64,000 nt of DNA, from contig QAMJ01000018.1 of the NCBI GenBank assembly GCA_003150355.1, positions 11,542-75,541 of the forward strand, written 5' to 3'. A program made the translations under genes and the position numbers. Under the pieces are notes generated by a model. That model did not search any database and was not told the DNA's origin. It was given only the letters and a program-made list of their open reading frames with translations. Origin of the DNA: Clostridiales bacterium. Lineage in GTDB: Bacteria; Bacillota; Clostridia; Oscillospirales; Oscillospiraceae. Positions 17,218 to 25,921 of this stretch are shown here, in pieces (the first letter of the stretch is position 1; the number at the start of each line of letters is the position of its first letter).

Positions 17218-18093
17218 TCATTTTATTTCCGAAACATATTTTACAACGTAGTCGACAAAACGCCGCGTTGCGGGGCCGGCCTTGTCCCCGGCGGCAATGG
17301 CGATGCCGATCGTGCGTTTGGCCTCGGGTATGAGCGGCATGACCTGCAATTCGTCGTGCCGCCCCTTGAGCAGCAGCTCCGGCATTATGCTTATGCCCAG
17401 CCCCTGCTCGACCATGGCGATAACCGCATAGTCGTCCTTGGTGTAGAAGCGCACGTTCGGCTTGACGCCTGCTGCGTCGAGCGCGCGGCGCGCGTCGTGC
17501 GCGGAGCTCTCCAGCAGACTTATGAACGGCTCATGCTCGCACTCGATGAGCGGGAACTTCGGGTAGCTCTCGTACCGGCTGTGCTTCGGGAGTATCGCGA
17601 GCAGCCTGTCCTCCATCAGCGCGATGCACTCGCAGCCGACGGCGGAGGGCATCGCGACAAAGCCGACGTCGACGCTGCCGTCCGACAGCCACTGCTCAAC
17701 GTCGTGATAGTCCCCGTTGAGGAGCTTGAAGTCGACCTTCGGATAGTCGTGCTGGAACTCCTTCAGCACCGTCGGCAGCCAGTGGACGGCGACGGAGGTG
17801 AACGCGCCTATGCGCACCGTGCCCGATTCCAGCCCGCGTATGGCCGAGGCGGTTTGATTGAGCTGCTCTGCGCTGCTTAAGAGATTGCGCACCGCGGGCA
17901 TGAGCCGCTCGCCCTCCTCGGTAAGCCGCACCCCCGCGCGGCTGCGGATGAGCACGGCGAAGCCCAGCTCCTTTTCAAGCGCGTCTATACTGTGGCTCAC
18001 GGCGGACTGCGTGCAGCCAAGCTCCGCCGCAGCGCGGGTCAGGCTCTTAGTCTCAACAACGGCGGTCAATGTCCGGTACTTGTCTATACTCAT
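17218..18093 (-). CDS. LysR-family transcriptional regulator
   Basis: 291 residues. The N-terminal winged helix-turn-helix reads TLTAVVETKSLTRAAAELGCTQSAVSHSIDALEKELG, as in LysR proteins (positions about 8-42), followed by the linker helix and a periplasmic-binding-like effector domain with GTVRIGAFTSVAVHWLP. It is divergent from the proline symporter gene, with a 170-bp shared upstream region, so control of that gene is likely but not shown. Confidence 0.93.
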   Translation of the reverse strand: MSIDKYRTLTAVVETKSLTRAAAELGCTQSAVSHSIDALEKELGFAVLIRSRAGVRLTEEGERLMPAVRNLLSSAEQLNQTASAIRGLESGTVRIGAFTSVAVHWLPTVLKEFQHDYPKVDFKLLNGDYHDVEQWLSDGSVDVGFVAMPSAVGCECIALMEDRLLAILPKHSRYESYPKFPLIECEHEPFISLLESSAHDARRALDAAGVKPNVRFYTKDDYAVIAMVEQGLGISIMPELLLKGRHDELQVMPLIPEAKRTIGIAIAAGDKAGPATRRFVDYVVKYVSEIK

Positions 18094-18161
18094 GGTCAGA
18101 CTCCTGCATGAAAAAAAATCATCTTGATATGAACAACATTATGGTGAGTTATATTATAGGG

Positions 18162-18191
18162 AAAAAACAGCTTGTTTGCAAGCTGTTTTTT
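18162..18191. promoter_or_regulatory. Hairpin between the LysR and putP genes
   Basis: AAAAAACAGCTT and AAGCTGTTTTTT form a 12-bp stem with a 6-nt loop followed by more Ts; it has terminator form in either direction but lies between divergent genes. Confidence 0.55.
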
Positions 18192-18203
18192 TTCCTGCGC
18201 CGC

Positions 18204-18231
18204 TTGCGAAAAAACTTTGTAAGAGTAAAAT
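18204..18231 (+). promoter_or_regulatory. Possible putP promoter
   Basis: TTGCGA and TAAAAT separated by 16 bp, about 30 nt upstream of the putP start codon and downstream of the hairpin. Confidence 0.45.
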
Positions 18232-18263
18232 ACCACTTGTATTTGAAAGAGGAGTGAAAAGCC

Positions 18264-19793
18264 ATGTTCAACACATCAACGATCTGCATCCTTATTTCCG
18301 TCGTTGTCTACCTGCTGGGTATGCTGGCGATAGGCATAATGTATTCTAAGAATTCCACGACCGAGGACTTCTACCTCGGCGGCAGAAAGCTCGGCCCTAT
18401 CGTCACCGCGATGAGCACCGAGGCTTCCGATATGAGTGCGTACCTTCTGATGGGCGTTCCCGGTCTTGCCTTCTTCTGCGGCGTTGCCGAAGCGGGCTGG
18501 ACGGCAATAGGTCTGGCACTGGGTACATATCTCAACTGGCTCATCGTCGCCAAGAGAATGAGACAGTATTCCGCAAAGACCCATTCCATCACCGTGCCTG
18601 ATTTCCTCGCCGTGCGTTTCCGCGATAACACCAAGGTCATTGAGACCATCGGCGCGATCGTCATCATCGTGTTCTTTGTGCCCTACACCGCCTCCGGCTT
18701 TGCCGCCTGCGGCAAGCTCTTCAACAGCCTCTTCGGCTTTGATTACATGACGGCAATGATAATCTCCGCCGCTGTCATCGTTGCCTACTGCGCGACCGGC
18801 GGTTTCATGGCGGCCTCCGTCACGAGCCTTATCCAGAGCATTGTTATGACGGCCGCACTTGTCATCATCCTCATTTTCGGCATCAACACCGCCGGCGGCT
18901 GGGACGCCGTTGTCGCAAACGCCAAGGATATCCCCGGCTACCTGAGTTTCACCGCAAGCACCGATATTTACGCAAGCTCCGCCGGAAGCTATTCCGCCCT
19001 CAAGATCGCTTCTACTCTGGCGTGGGGCCTCGGCTACTTCGGCATGCCCCATATCCTTATCCACTTCATGGCTGCTGAGGACGAGAATAAGCTCAAGATC
19101 AGCCGCCGCGTCGGCACCGTCTGGGTCGTTATCTCCCTGAGCGTCGCCGTCGTTATCGGCATCATCGGCTACAGCATGGCCAAGGCCGGCGCGCTCGTAA
19201 TGCCCGGCACCGAGGCCGAGGCGGAGAACATGATCGTCAACTCCGCAGCGCTCCTGTCCACCCACGGCGTGTTCCCCGCAATCGTCGCAGGTATTATCAT
19301 TGCCGGTATCCTCGCCGCTACCATGTCCACCGCTGACGCGCAGCTGCTTGCCGCGGCCTCCGGTGTGACTCACAATATCCTCACCGATGTTTTCGGCGTC
19401 AAGCTTTCCGATAAGAAGACCATGACCATCGCCCGCGTCACTGTCGTCGGCGTCGCGATCCTCGGCGTCATCTTCGCAAGCGACCCCAACAGCTCCATCT
19501 TCCGCGTCGTCTCCTTCGCATGGGCAGGCTTCGGCGCGACCTTCGGCCCCGTGATGCTGTTCGGCCTGTTCTGGAAGCGCTGCAACAAGTGGGGCGCCAT
19601 GAGCGGCATGATCGTTGGCGGCGTGATGGTGTTCGTCTGGAAGTATCTCATTGCTCCTCTCGGCGGCATCTTCGCGATATATGAGCTGCTGCCCGCGTTC
19701 GTTATCTCCGCGATCGTCATCGTCGTCGTGAGTCTCCTGACCCCCGCTCCCGAAAAGGAGATCGTCGAGGAGTTCGAGTCCGTCGGCAAGTAA
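18264..19793 (+). CDS. putP: Sodium/proline symporter
   Basis: 509 residues with about 13 membrane helices of the sodium:solute symporter family. Family motifs: EDFYLGGRKLGPIVTAMSTE near residue 33, SDMSAYLLMGVPG in helix 2, and a late GGVMVFVWKY region. The gene carries out Na+-coupled proline uptake if the family call holds; other small solutes such as pantothenate are possible. AAAGAGGAGTGAAAAGCC precedes the start. The divergent LysR gene is the likely regulator. Confidence 0.9.
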   Translation: MFNTSTICILISVVVYLLGMLAIGIMYSKNSTTEDFYLGGRKLGPIVTAMSTEASDMSAYLLMGVPGLAFFCGVAEAGWTAIGLALGTYLNWLIVAKRMRQYSAKTHSITVPDFLAVRFRDNTKVIETIGAIVIIVFFVPYTASGFAACGKLFNSLFGFDYMTAMIISAAVIVAYCATGGFMAASVTSLIQSIVMTAALVIILIFGINTAGGWDAVVANAKDIPGYLSFTASTDIYASSAGSYSALKIASTLAWGLGYFGMPHILIHFMAAEDENKLKISRRVGTVWVVISLSVAVVIGIIGYSMAKAGALVMPGTEAEAENMIVNSAALLSTHGVFPAIVAGIIIAGILAATMSTADAQLLAAASGVTHNILTDVFGVKLSDKKTMTIARVTVVGVAILGVIFASDPNSSIFRVVSFAWAGFGATFGPVMLFGLFWKRCNKWGAMSGMIVGGVMVFVWKYLIAPLGGIFAIYELLPAFVISAIVIVVVSLLTPAPEKEIVEEFESVGK

Positions 19794-19809
19794 TAAGATT
19801 TCGGTTCTC

Positions 19810-19835
19810 GCCCCCGGAGCATCCGCTCCGGGGGC
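19810..19835 (+). terminator. Terminator-like hairpin after putP
   Basis: Eleven-bp stem GCCCCCGGAGC / GCTCCGGGGGC with a 4-nt loop, followed by a second small stem TCAGCT-TTG-AGCTGA; no T-run. Confidence 0.6.
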
Positions 19836-19857
19836 TCAGCTTTGAGCTGATGCGGTC

Positions 19858-19886
19858 TTGCAAAAAAGCGGTGCCAGTGCTACAAT
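19858..19886 (+). promoter_or_regulatory. Promoter of the truncated panE gene
   Basis: TTGCAA and TACAAT separated by 17 bp. Confidence 0.6.
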
Positions 19887-19943
19887 ACCGTTGAAAATGA
19901 TTTATGTTTTTTTCTGCTGCCGAAACGGCGGCTATTTTATGGC

Positions 19944-19971
19944 GCATCAGTTAGATGCTGTTAACTGATGC
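19944..19971. promoter_or_regulatory. Inverted repeat, operator-like
   Basis: GCATCAGTTA and TAACTGATGC with an 8-nt spacer, between the promoter and the truncated panE start. AGTTAGATGC within it recurs at 37.57 kb. Confidence 0.4.
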
Positions 19972-19998
19972 ACAGTAAAAAACACGGAGGATCTTACT

Positions 19999-20202
19999 AT
20001 GAGGATTTTGGTATTCGGCGCCGGTGTTATCGGCTGCAATCTTGCGCGCAACCTGTTCCGCGCGGGAAAGGACGTTACCCTGCTAGCGCGCGGCGCTTGG
20101 GCGGAGGAGATTCAGAAGAACGGTCTGCGGATAAAGGACAAGTTTTCGCCGCGCATGTCGGTCACCCGCATCCCGGTGGTGACGGAGCTCAAGCCTGAAG
20201 CT
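19999..20202 (+). pseudogene. Truncated ketopantoate reductase (N-terminal fragment)
   Basis: The first 67 codons encode the Rossmann start of PanE/ApbA-type 2-dehydropantoate 2-reductases: MRILVFGAGVIGCNLARNLF, then DVTLLARGAWAEEI. After about codon 67 similarity stops and the frame continues into unrelated sequence and antisense through the tRNA-Ser gene. About three quarters of the protein is missing. Promoter and GGAGGATCTTACT ribosome-binding site are intact, so the break looks recent. The substrate-binding C-terminal domain is absent, so no activity is expected. Confidence 0.8.
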
Positions 20203-20231
20203 CGGGTTCGAATCCAAATGGCTTTCATTAT

Positions 20232-20268
20232 ACACAAAAGCCCCCACCTATGGTGGGAGCTTTTGTGT
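20232..20268 (-). terminator. Terminator of tRNA-Ser
   Basis: ACACAAAAGC / GCTTTTGTGT outer stem with an inner CCCACC / GGTGGG stem directly after the tRNA CCA end. Confidence 0.85.
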
Positions 20269-20269
20269 A

Positions 20270-20358
20270 TGGCGGAGAGTGAGGGATTCGAACCCCCGTG
20301 GCGTTGCCGCCTAACGGTTTTCAAGACCGCCCCGTTATGACCGCTTCGGTAACTCTCC
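20270..20358 (-). tRNA. tRNA-Ser (UGA)
   Basis: Minus-strand cloverleaf with acceptor GGAGAGT / ACTCTCC, anticodon loop CTTGAAA (anticodon TGA), a long class II variable arm and T-arm GGGGGTTCGAATCCC. CCA is encoded. Confidence 0.95.
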
Positions 20359-20444
20359 TTATGCAGCCCCTAGTGCGCCGTCAGCCGCGCGGGAACATTA
20401 ACGGATGAATTGTATCATCACTCGCCGCCTTTGTCAAGAACGAC

Positions 20445-20478
20445 AAGGCGGTGACGGCGCATAAGCCGTCACCGCCTT
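20445..20478 (-). terminator. Terminator of the AraC/ABC operon
   Basis: Fourteen-bp stem AAGGCGGTGACGGC / GCCGTCACCGCCTT after the last ABC transporter gene. Confidence 0.8.
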
Positions 20479-20492
20479 CATGTTTCCGCGGC

Positions 20493-22220
20493 TCAGATTG
20501 CCCAGTTCTGGCTGCTGGTCTGGAGCTGCACCATGTGGGTGTAAAGCCCATCCTGCGCGTAGAGCGCGTCAGGCGCGCCCTGCTCGGCGACTACGCCGTC
20601 GGAGAGCACGACTATCTTATCCGCGCCCGCGACAGTGCGCATACGGTGCGCAATGATGAGCACAGTCTTGTTCTGAACAAGCCTTGACAGCGCCGTCTGA
20701 ATGAGCGTCTCGTTCTCAACGTCGAGGCTCGCGGTCGCCTCATCCAGCAGGATGATCGGCGCATCCTTCAAGAATGCGCGCGCAATGGAAATGCGCTGAC
20801 GCTCGCCGCCGGAGAGCGCGCAGCCGTTTTCGCCGATGTCGGTGTTCCAGCCCTCGGGCAGCTTCTCGACAAACTCGTCGCAGTTTGCGAGCCGCGCCGC
20901 TTCGAGGACCTCCTCGTCGGTCGCGTCCTTGCGGCCAAGGCGGATGTTCTCAAGGATGCTGTTGTCAAAGAGCGTCACATCCTGGAACACGATGGAGTAC
21001 AGCCCCATGAGCTTTTCGGGGTCGACCTTGGAAATGTCCATCCCGCCGACCGTGATGCTCCCCTTCTGGTGATCCCAGAAGCGCGCCGCGAGACGGGACA
21101 CCGTGGTCTTGCCGCCGCCCGATGGGCCGACGAGTGCCGTGACCTCGCCCTGCTTTGCGGTGAAGGACACGTCCTTCAGTACCGTCTCACCGGAGTCGTA
21201 GGCAAAGCCGACATGGTCAAACACTATATCGCAGCCCTGATTCGTAAGCTCCTCGCTGCCGGTCTGGATCGGGTATTCAAGTATCTCGTTCATGCGCGCG
21301 ACGTTCGTGCGCATCGCGATGACTGCCGCGAGATTCTGAAGCGCGCCCTGCATCGGGTCGTAAAGTCTCGACGCCACCAGCAGGAACATGAACAGCGTCA
21401 GCACATCGATGCTCCCGTTTATCAGCAGCACCGAGCCCGTCAGCGCGACGGAGGCGATGCCGAGCTTCAGCACCATGCCGGCAGATGTGACGAACACCGC
21501 GTTTGTAAGCTCTGCGGAGATCGTCTGCTTTTCCACCGCGCGTATCTTTCCCGAAAGCCCGTCGAGATAAGCGCCCTCGGCTTTGCTTGCCTTCAGGTCG
21601 CGGATCGTCTCGATGTACTCCTGAATGCCGTCGGCGCAGGTCATCTTTACCGCCATGGTCTTTGCCTGCACGCGGTCCTGCACCTTGTAGCTGGCAAGGA
21701 GGATAGCGATGGACACCGGGATTACCCACAGCGCCGCGAGCGCCATGCGCCAGTCAAATGCGAAGAGGCCAAGCGCTATCAGCACTGTCGAGATAATCGA
21801 ACCGAACAGGCCGGGGATGAAGTGTGAGCAGGTCTTTTCCAGCACCTCGCAGTCGGCCATGATCGTGCTCGTGAGGTCGGCAAGGTCGCGCTTGCCGAAG
21901 AAGGACAGCGGGAGCTTGCGCAGGCGCTCGGCGAGAGTCAGGCGGCGTATGCCGCTTTCCTTGTAGGTTGTGAAGTATGTGCCGTTATACTGGAACCACG
22001 TCGTCAGCAGGATAAACGCAAAGCACACGACGCACCCTATCACATAGAACGCAGTCCGTCCCGCGGTCGTGCCCTCCATCAGATCCTTCACGAGGAAATA
22101 GAGCAGACCTGTCGGCAGCATGAAAGAGACATTCTGGAGCGCGCAGGCCAGCACGCCCTTTATAAGTCCCCGCGCGCCCTCCGGGGAGCTTGCGGTTGCT
22201 TTCTGGATTCTTTCTATCAC
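20493..22220 (-). CDS. ABC transporter, fused membrane and ATPase domains (second of a pair)
   Basis: 575 residues from a GTG start at 22220, chosen because AAAGGAGGGATAACC lies just upstream; an ATG at 22247 is in frame but overlaps the preceding gene. Six membrane helices in residues 20-310, then an ATPase: Walker A GPSGGGKTT, Q-loop VFQDVTLFD, signature LSGGERQRISIARA, Walker B IILLDEATASLD, and His switch AHRMRTV. It probably forms a heterodimer with the ABC gene directly upstream. Paired ABC genes next to an AraC regulator resemble YbtPQ/IrtAB-type metal-chelate systems, but export of another compound is equally possible. Confidence 0.88.
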   Translation of the reverse strand: MIERIQKATASSPEGARGLIKGVLACALQNVSFMLPTGLLYFLVKDLMEGTTAGRTAFYVIGCVVCFAFILLTTWFQYNGTYFTTYKESGIRRLTLAERLRKLPLSFFGKRDLADLTSTIMADCEVLEKTCSHFIPGLFGSIISTVLIALGLFAFDWRMALAALWVIPVSIAILLASYKVQDRVQAKTMAVKMTCADGIQEYIETIRDLKASKAEGAYLDGLSGKIRAVEKQTISAELTNAVFVTSAGMVLKLGIASVALTGSVLLINGSIDVLTLFMFLLVASRLYDPMQGALQNLAAVIAMRTNVARMNEILEYPIQTGSEELTNQGCDIVFDHVGFAYDSGETVLKDVSFTAKQGEVTALVGPSGGGKTTVSRLAARFWDHQKGSITVGGMDISKVDPEKLMGLYSIVFQDVTLFDNSILENIRLGRKDATDEEVLEAARLANCDEFVEKLPEGWNTDIGENGCALSGGERQRISIARAFLKDAPIILLDEATASLDVENETLIQTALSRLVQNKTVLIIAHRMRTVAGADKIVVLSDGVVAEQGAPDALYAQDGLYTHMVQLQTSSQNWAI

Positions 22221-22222
22221 GG

Positions 22223-24001
22223 TTATCCCTCCTTTGCGACCTTCCACTCAACGGACGACTGATAGTCACGCCACATCTTGCTGAAGAGTCCGTCCTTGGC
22301 GCAGAGTTCGTCCTTCGTCCCGGCCTCCTCTATCTGCCCGTCGCGCACGACGTAGATGCAGTCTGCGTTCACGACAGTCGAGAGCCTGTGGGCGATCATG
22401 ATAACGGTCTTGCCCTTGGCAAGCTCCGCGAACGCTGCCTGTACCTTGGCCTCATTGTCGGGGTCGGCAAAGGCCGTGGCTTCGTCAAGGATAAGCACCG
22501 GCGCGTTTTTCAGCATAGCGCGGGCAATGGCAATGCGCTGCTGCTCGCCGCCGGAGAGGTACACGCCCTTCGAGCCGATAACGGTATGTATGCCGTCGGG
22601 GAACTTTTCAATGATATCCATGCACTGGGCAGCCTTGAGCGCAGCGAGGACTTCTTCCTCGGTGGCTTCAGGCCTGCCGAGCTTCACATTGTCAAGGATG
22701 CTGCCCTTTATGAGGCGGCTGTTCTGGAACACAAAGGACACCGTGTCCATCAGCTCCTCCTTGGGCACCGCGCGTACATCCGCGCCGCCGATGGAAATGC
22801 TGCCGCTCTGCACGTCGAAGAACCTGCACATGAGGCTCGCAAGCGTCGACTTGCCGCCGCCCGAGGGGCCGACGAGCGCCACGGTCTGCCCTGACTTAAT
22901 GTCCATCGAGACGCCCTTTATAACCTCCGTCTCGCCATCGTAGCTGAAGTGTACGTCGGAGAGCTTCACGGAGCCGTCCTTCGGGTGCTGCGGCTCATCG
23001 CTTACGGACACTGGCTCCGCGTCCAGCACAGAGTCTATGCGGCTGAGCGCGTCGGCGACGATCATTTTGTTCTCGCTCATGTACATGATCTTCGTCAGCG
23101 TCAGAGAGATGACCGGCGTGATGATGATGTAGAACAGCAGGTTCAGCAGAAATTCCGGCGTGACGCCGCTCTTCGTAAAGAGCAGCCCGCCCGCGATGAG
23201 AAACGCAAACACGCCGTTTATAGCCGCAGTGTAGAACATCATGGGCATGCGCAGCTCCATCGTGTAGGCGACGACCCACTTTTCATATTCATCTATCGTT
23301 GCCTTGAACTTCTTGAATGAGAATACTGACTGCCCGAAGGTTTTCACAACGGGTATGCCGCGGACGTACTCGACCGCCTCGTTCGACATCGCAGCCAGAG
23401 CATTTCCGTACTGGCGCATCTTCTCTTCCATCCTCTTGCCCGTCATGGCGCTCATTATTGCAAAGCCGAGCACCACCGGCACAAGGCTCAGAAGCCCGAG
23501 CCGCCAGTCGAACACGAACAGCAGCACCAGCAATCCGACCGGCGTCGCCATCGCGCCGTACTGGTCGGGCAGCTGATGGGCGAGGTAGGTCTCCGCCGCG
23601 CCGGTGCTCTCCTGGATCACCTTGCGCAGCCTGCCGCTGCCGTAGCGCTCGGTGAAGCCCAGCGGCAGCTTTGCCAGATGCTCCGTCACCGCAAGGCGCA
23701 GGTTCGTCGCCACGCGGAACGCGGACGTGTGCGAGCACAGCAGCGCGAGCACATAGACGAGGTATGACAGCACCGCGAACAGCACCGCCATCCAGCCGTA
23801 GTGCGGAATGTTAACAGCCTTGGAGTAATCCGGCGCAGCGTTCAACACGTCGCGGAGGATCATCCATATATACAGAAACGGTACCAGCGCCATCAGCGCG
23901 CTGACAGCCGAGAGCACCCATGAGGCATAGGTGAACGCCTTATGCCCGCCGGCGTAGCTCATCAGCCGGGACAGATCGGATCCTTTTTTCAAATGGCTCA
24001 C
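22223..24001 (-). CDS. ABC transporter, fused membrane and ATPase domains (first of a pair)
   Basis: 592 residues: six membrane helices (about 20-310) and a C-terminal ATPase with Walker A GPSGGGKSTLA, Q-loop FVFQNSRLI, signature LSGGEQQRIAIARAM, Walker B VLILDEATAFADPDNE and His switch AHRLSTV. The D-loop ends in FADP rather than SLD, as in YbtP/IrtA-like members. It is the second gene of the operon lipoprotein-ABC-ABC, 79 nt after the lipoprotein. Confidence 0.88.
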   Translation of the reverse strand: MSHLKKGSDLSRLMSYAGGHKAFTYASWVLSAVSALMALVPFLYIWMILRDVLNAAPDYSKAVNIPHYGWMAVLFAVLSYLVYVLALLCSHTSAFRVATNLRLAVTEHLAKLPLGFTERYGSGRLRKVIQESTGAAETYLAHQLPDQYGAMATPVGLLVLLFVFDWRLGLLSLVPVVLGFAIMSAMTGKRMEEKMRQYGNALAAMSNEAVEYVRGIPVVKTFGQSVFSFKKFKATIDEYEKWVVAYTMELRMPMMFYTAAINGVFAFLIAGGLLFTKSGVTPEFLLNLLFYIIITPVISLTLTKIMYMSENKMIVADALSRIDSVLDAEPVSVSDEPQHPKDGSVKLSDVHFSYDGETEVIKGVSMDIKSGQTVALVGPSGGGKSTLASLMCRFFDVQSGSISIGGADVRAVPKEELMDTVSFVFQNSRLIKGSILDNVKLGRPEATEEEVLAALKAAQCMDIIEKFPDGIHTVIGSKGVYLSGGEQQRIAIARAMLKNAPVLILDEATAFADPDNEAKVQAAFAELAKGKTVIMIAHRLSTVVNADCIYVVRDGQIEEAGTKDELCAKDGLFSKMWRDYQSSVEWKVAKEG

Positions 24002-24080
24002 CTCTATATTTTAATTTGCCGGAGAACTGTTGATAATCCATGCGCAGACGTTCAGATGAAACGTCTGCGCATATACTTGA

Positions 24081-24851
24081 TTATTCGGCAGAGGAAAGAT
24101 TCTCGGTCGCGAAGAGCTCGATGACGTTCTTCATCGTCTCAAGGTCGTAATCCTCGGCGATGCCCGCGGCGTTCCAGTAGGCGTAGTTGCCCTCGAACCA
24201 GCTCTGCAGGTCGTTCACATCCTCAGCGTAGCGGAACTCAAGATGATAGGTGCTCTCCATCGTGTCGGGAGAAAAGGCGAAATAAGTGAACTCGCCGGAG
24301 TTTTCATCCTCGCTCTCGTAGAAGATGAAGCCGTTTTCGTTCTCTATGTCCATCGGCTTGTAGCTGTGGGAAAAGACCTCCTGACCCTGCTCGTCAAGGC
24401 CGGTGATCGTGTATCCGTCCATCACGAACTTCTCAACACCGCCGAGGAAGTAGCAATTGAACGCCATGCTGTCGGGGTCGGCGGTGTACTTTTCAGCAGC
24501 TTCCGCACCGTAAGGCTCCGCCATGCACATCGCAAGCAGCATGTCAGTCGCAGCTTCCGCGTTCTCTGCGCCGACCAGCGGCGTGGTCGCTTCGATCCAT
24601 ATATCCCTGTACTCAGCCTTTGAAAGCTCCGGGAACAGCTCAACATAGGTGCCGCTTATCGACGGCAGATATTCTTCCGCTGTCTCTTCTTCGGCAGCGG
24701 GCGTCTCCTGCGCAGCCGCAGTCTCCTGCACAGTCTCGGTCGCCTGAGGCTCCGCTGTCGGGGCAGCCGCGTCGTTCGCGGTCTGGCCGCAGCCAATGAA
24801 GGACAGCATGCAGAACACGCACAGCATCAACGAAATAAATTTCTTTTTCAT
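24081..24851 (-). CDS. Lipoprotein with a possible ZinT-like metal-binding domain
   Basis: 256 residues. Lipoprotein signal with LSFIGC at residues 16-21, then a Glu/Ala/Thr-rich linker (about 25-60). The folded part ends in FRYAEDVNDLQSWFEGNYAYWN, which recalls the C-terminus of ZinT/calycin metal-binding proteins (FRYG-x-D-x2-L...W), though the His cluster of ZinT is not obvious. Placed upstream of two ABC transporter genes and downstream of an AraC gene, it is probably the extracellular component of that system. AGGAGGTACGTT precedes the start. Confidence 0.65.
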   Translation of the reverse strand: MKKKFISLMLCVFCMLSFIGCGQTANDAAAPTAEPQATETVQETAAAQETPAAEEETAEEYLPSISGTYVELFPELSKAEYRDIWIEATTPLVGAENAEAATDMLLAMCMAEPYGAEAAEKYTADPDSMAFNCYFLGGVEKFVMDGYTITGLDEQGQEVFSHSYKPMDIENENGFIFYESEDENSGEFTYFAFSPDTMESTYHLEFRYAEDVNDLQSWFEGNYAYWNAAGIAEDYDLETMKNVIELFATENLSSAE

Positions 24852-24870
24852 AACGTACCTCCTGAGATTT

Positions 24871-24890
24871 CGGTTAAGCTTCTCTAACCG
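24871..24890. promoter_or_regulatory. Inverted repeat upstream of the lipoprotein gene
   Basis: CGGTTA and TAACCG separated by 8 nt, about 20 nt before the lipoprotein start, in the only sizeable gap after the AraC gene. Could be an operator. Confidence 0.35.
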
Positions 24891-24937
24891 TTGGGTACTC
24901 TACCACATATCTCTCCGGATGACTACTCCGTTTTGGT

Positions 24938-25900
24938 TTAACTGTCCCGTTTTGACGCGTTCTTTGCACGGGCTCGGTACTGCGTCGGAGTAACGCCGTA
25001 GCGCTTTTTGAAGCATTCGGAAAACTTGCTGGCGTTGTCATACCCCGCGTCCTGCGCGATCTGCGTCACAGGCCTATCGCTGCGCACAAGCTCCACCGCA
25101 GCCTGCTCCAGCCGGTATTCTTTGATGTAGTGGTACACCGGCACGCCGTAAACCTGCTTGAAGAGCTTCTGCAGATGCGATACCGATATATTGTGCTCTG
25201 CCGCCAGCTGTGAGAGCGACACATAGCCTTCCCTGTCCGTCAGCAGATGGTCGCGCAGGTGGCGTATCAACTCCGCCTGCTTTGCCGAGCGGTAGGGCTC
25301 GGAAGAATTATCCCGCGGTATGCGCCCGAGCAGCATCAGCAGCTCCATGACCTTGAGCTGCAAAAAACCGTAGTCAAGGTATGCTGCGCTCTCGTAGAGC
25401 TCGCGGAAAACATGCTCGCAGCGCGGCCCCGCCGCGCCGTACATGTACCATTTGTTCCCCAGAAGGTTCTGCCGGAGCGCCGCGAAATCCACGGAAAAGG
25501 CCGGGGCGTTTTTCTCTATCCAGCGCAGCGCCGCAGCTGGGTCTATCTCGAGGCATATCCCCTCATAGTAGCCCAGCGGGAAGCGGGACTCCGAACGTGT
25601 GCCGTGTACCCCGTCATAGCAGCTTATCGCCATGTCTCCGGGCTTGAGCAGCACCTGGTCGCGCAGGGAGAAATGCGTCTCAAAGCGCCCGTCCACGCAG
25701 AAGTTTATTTCCAGCATTCCTTTCTGCGTGCGCAGCTCCGTGTAGGCTTCCATTTCCAGCCGCATCAGCATCGCGCTCACGCCGTCCAGCAGCGGATAGC
25801 AGTGTACCTCGCCGTTTCCGTCGGCGTTTTCAAAGCCGCCGGTCTGTCCGGGCGGGCAGGGTATGGCGTTCGTACCGTCATGGTATATGATCTCTATCAC
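24938..25900 (-). CDS. AraC-family transcriptional regulator
   Basis: 320 residues from a GTG start behind AAGGAGAAACAGCC. The N-terminal ligand domain (about 1-200) resembles the YbtA/PchR group that senses metal chelates. The C-terminal domain has two helix-turn-helix units: SLSQLAAEHNISVSHLQKLF and PVTQIAQDAGYDNASKFSEC, then FKKRYGVTPTQYR. It heads the lipoprotein-ABC-ABC operon and very likely controls it. Confidence 0.9.
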   Translation of the reverse strand: MIEIIYHDGTNAIPCPPGQTGGFENADGNGEVHCYPLLDGVSAMLMRLEMEAYTELRTQKGMLEINFCVDGRFETHFSLRDQVLLKPGDMAISCYDGVHGTRSESRFPLGYYEGICLEIDPAAALRWIEKNAPAFSVDFAALRQNLLGNKWYMYGAAGPRCEHVFRELYESAAYLDYGFLQLKVMELLMLLGRIPRDNSSEPYRSAKQAELIRHLRDHLLTDREGYVSLSQLAAEHNISVSHLQKLFKQVYGVPVYHYIKEYRLEQAAVELVRSDRPVTQIAQDAGYDNASKFSECFKKRYGVTPTQYRARAKNASKRDS

Positions 25901-25921
25901 GGCTGTTTCTCCTTATTGCGC

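Noticed and set aside
18276..19373. A 365-codon minus-strand frame
   Set aside because: Antisense to putP; composition not protein-like.
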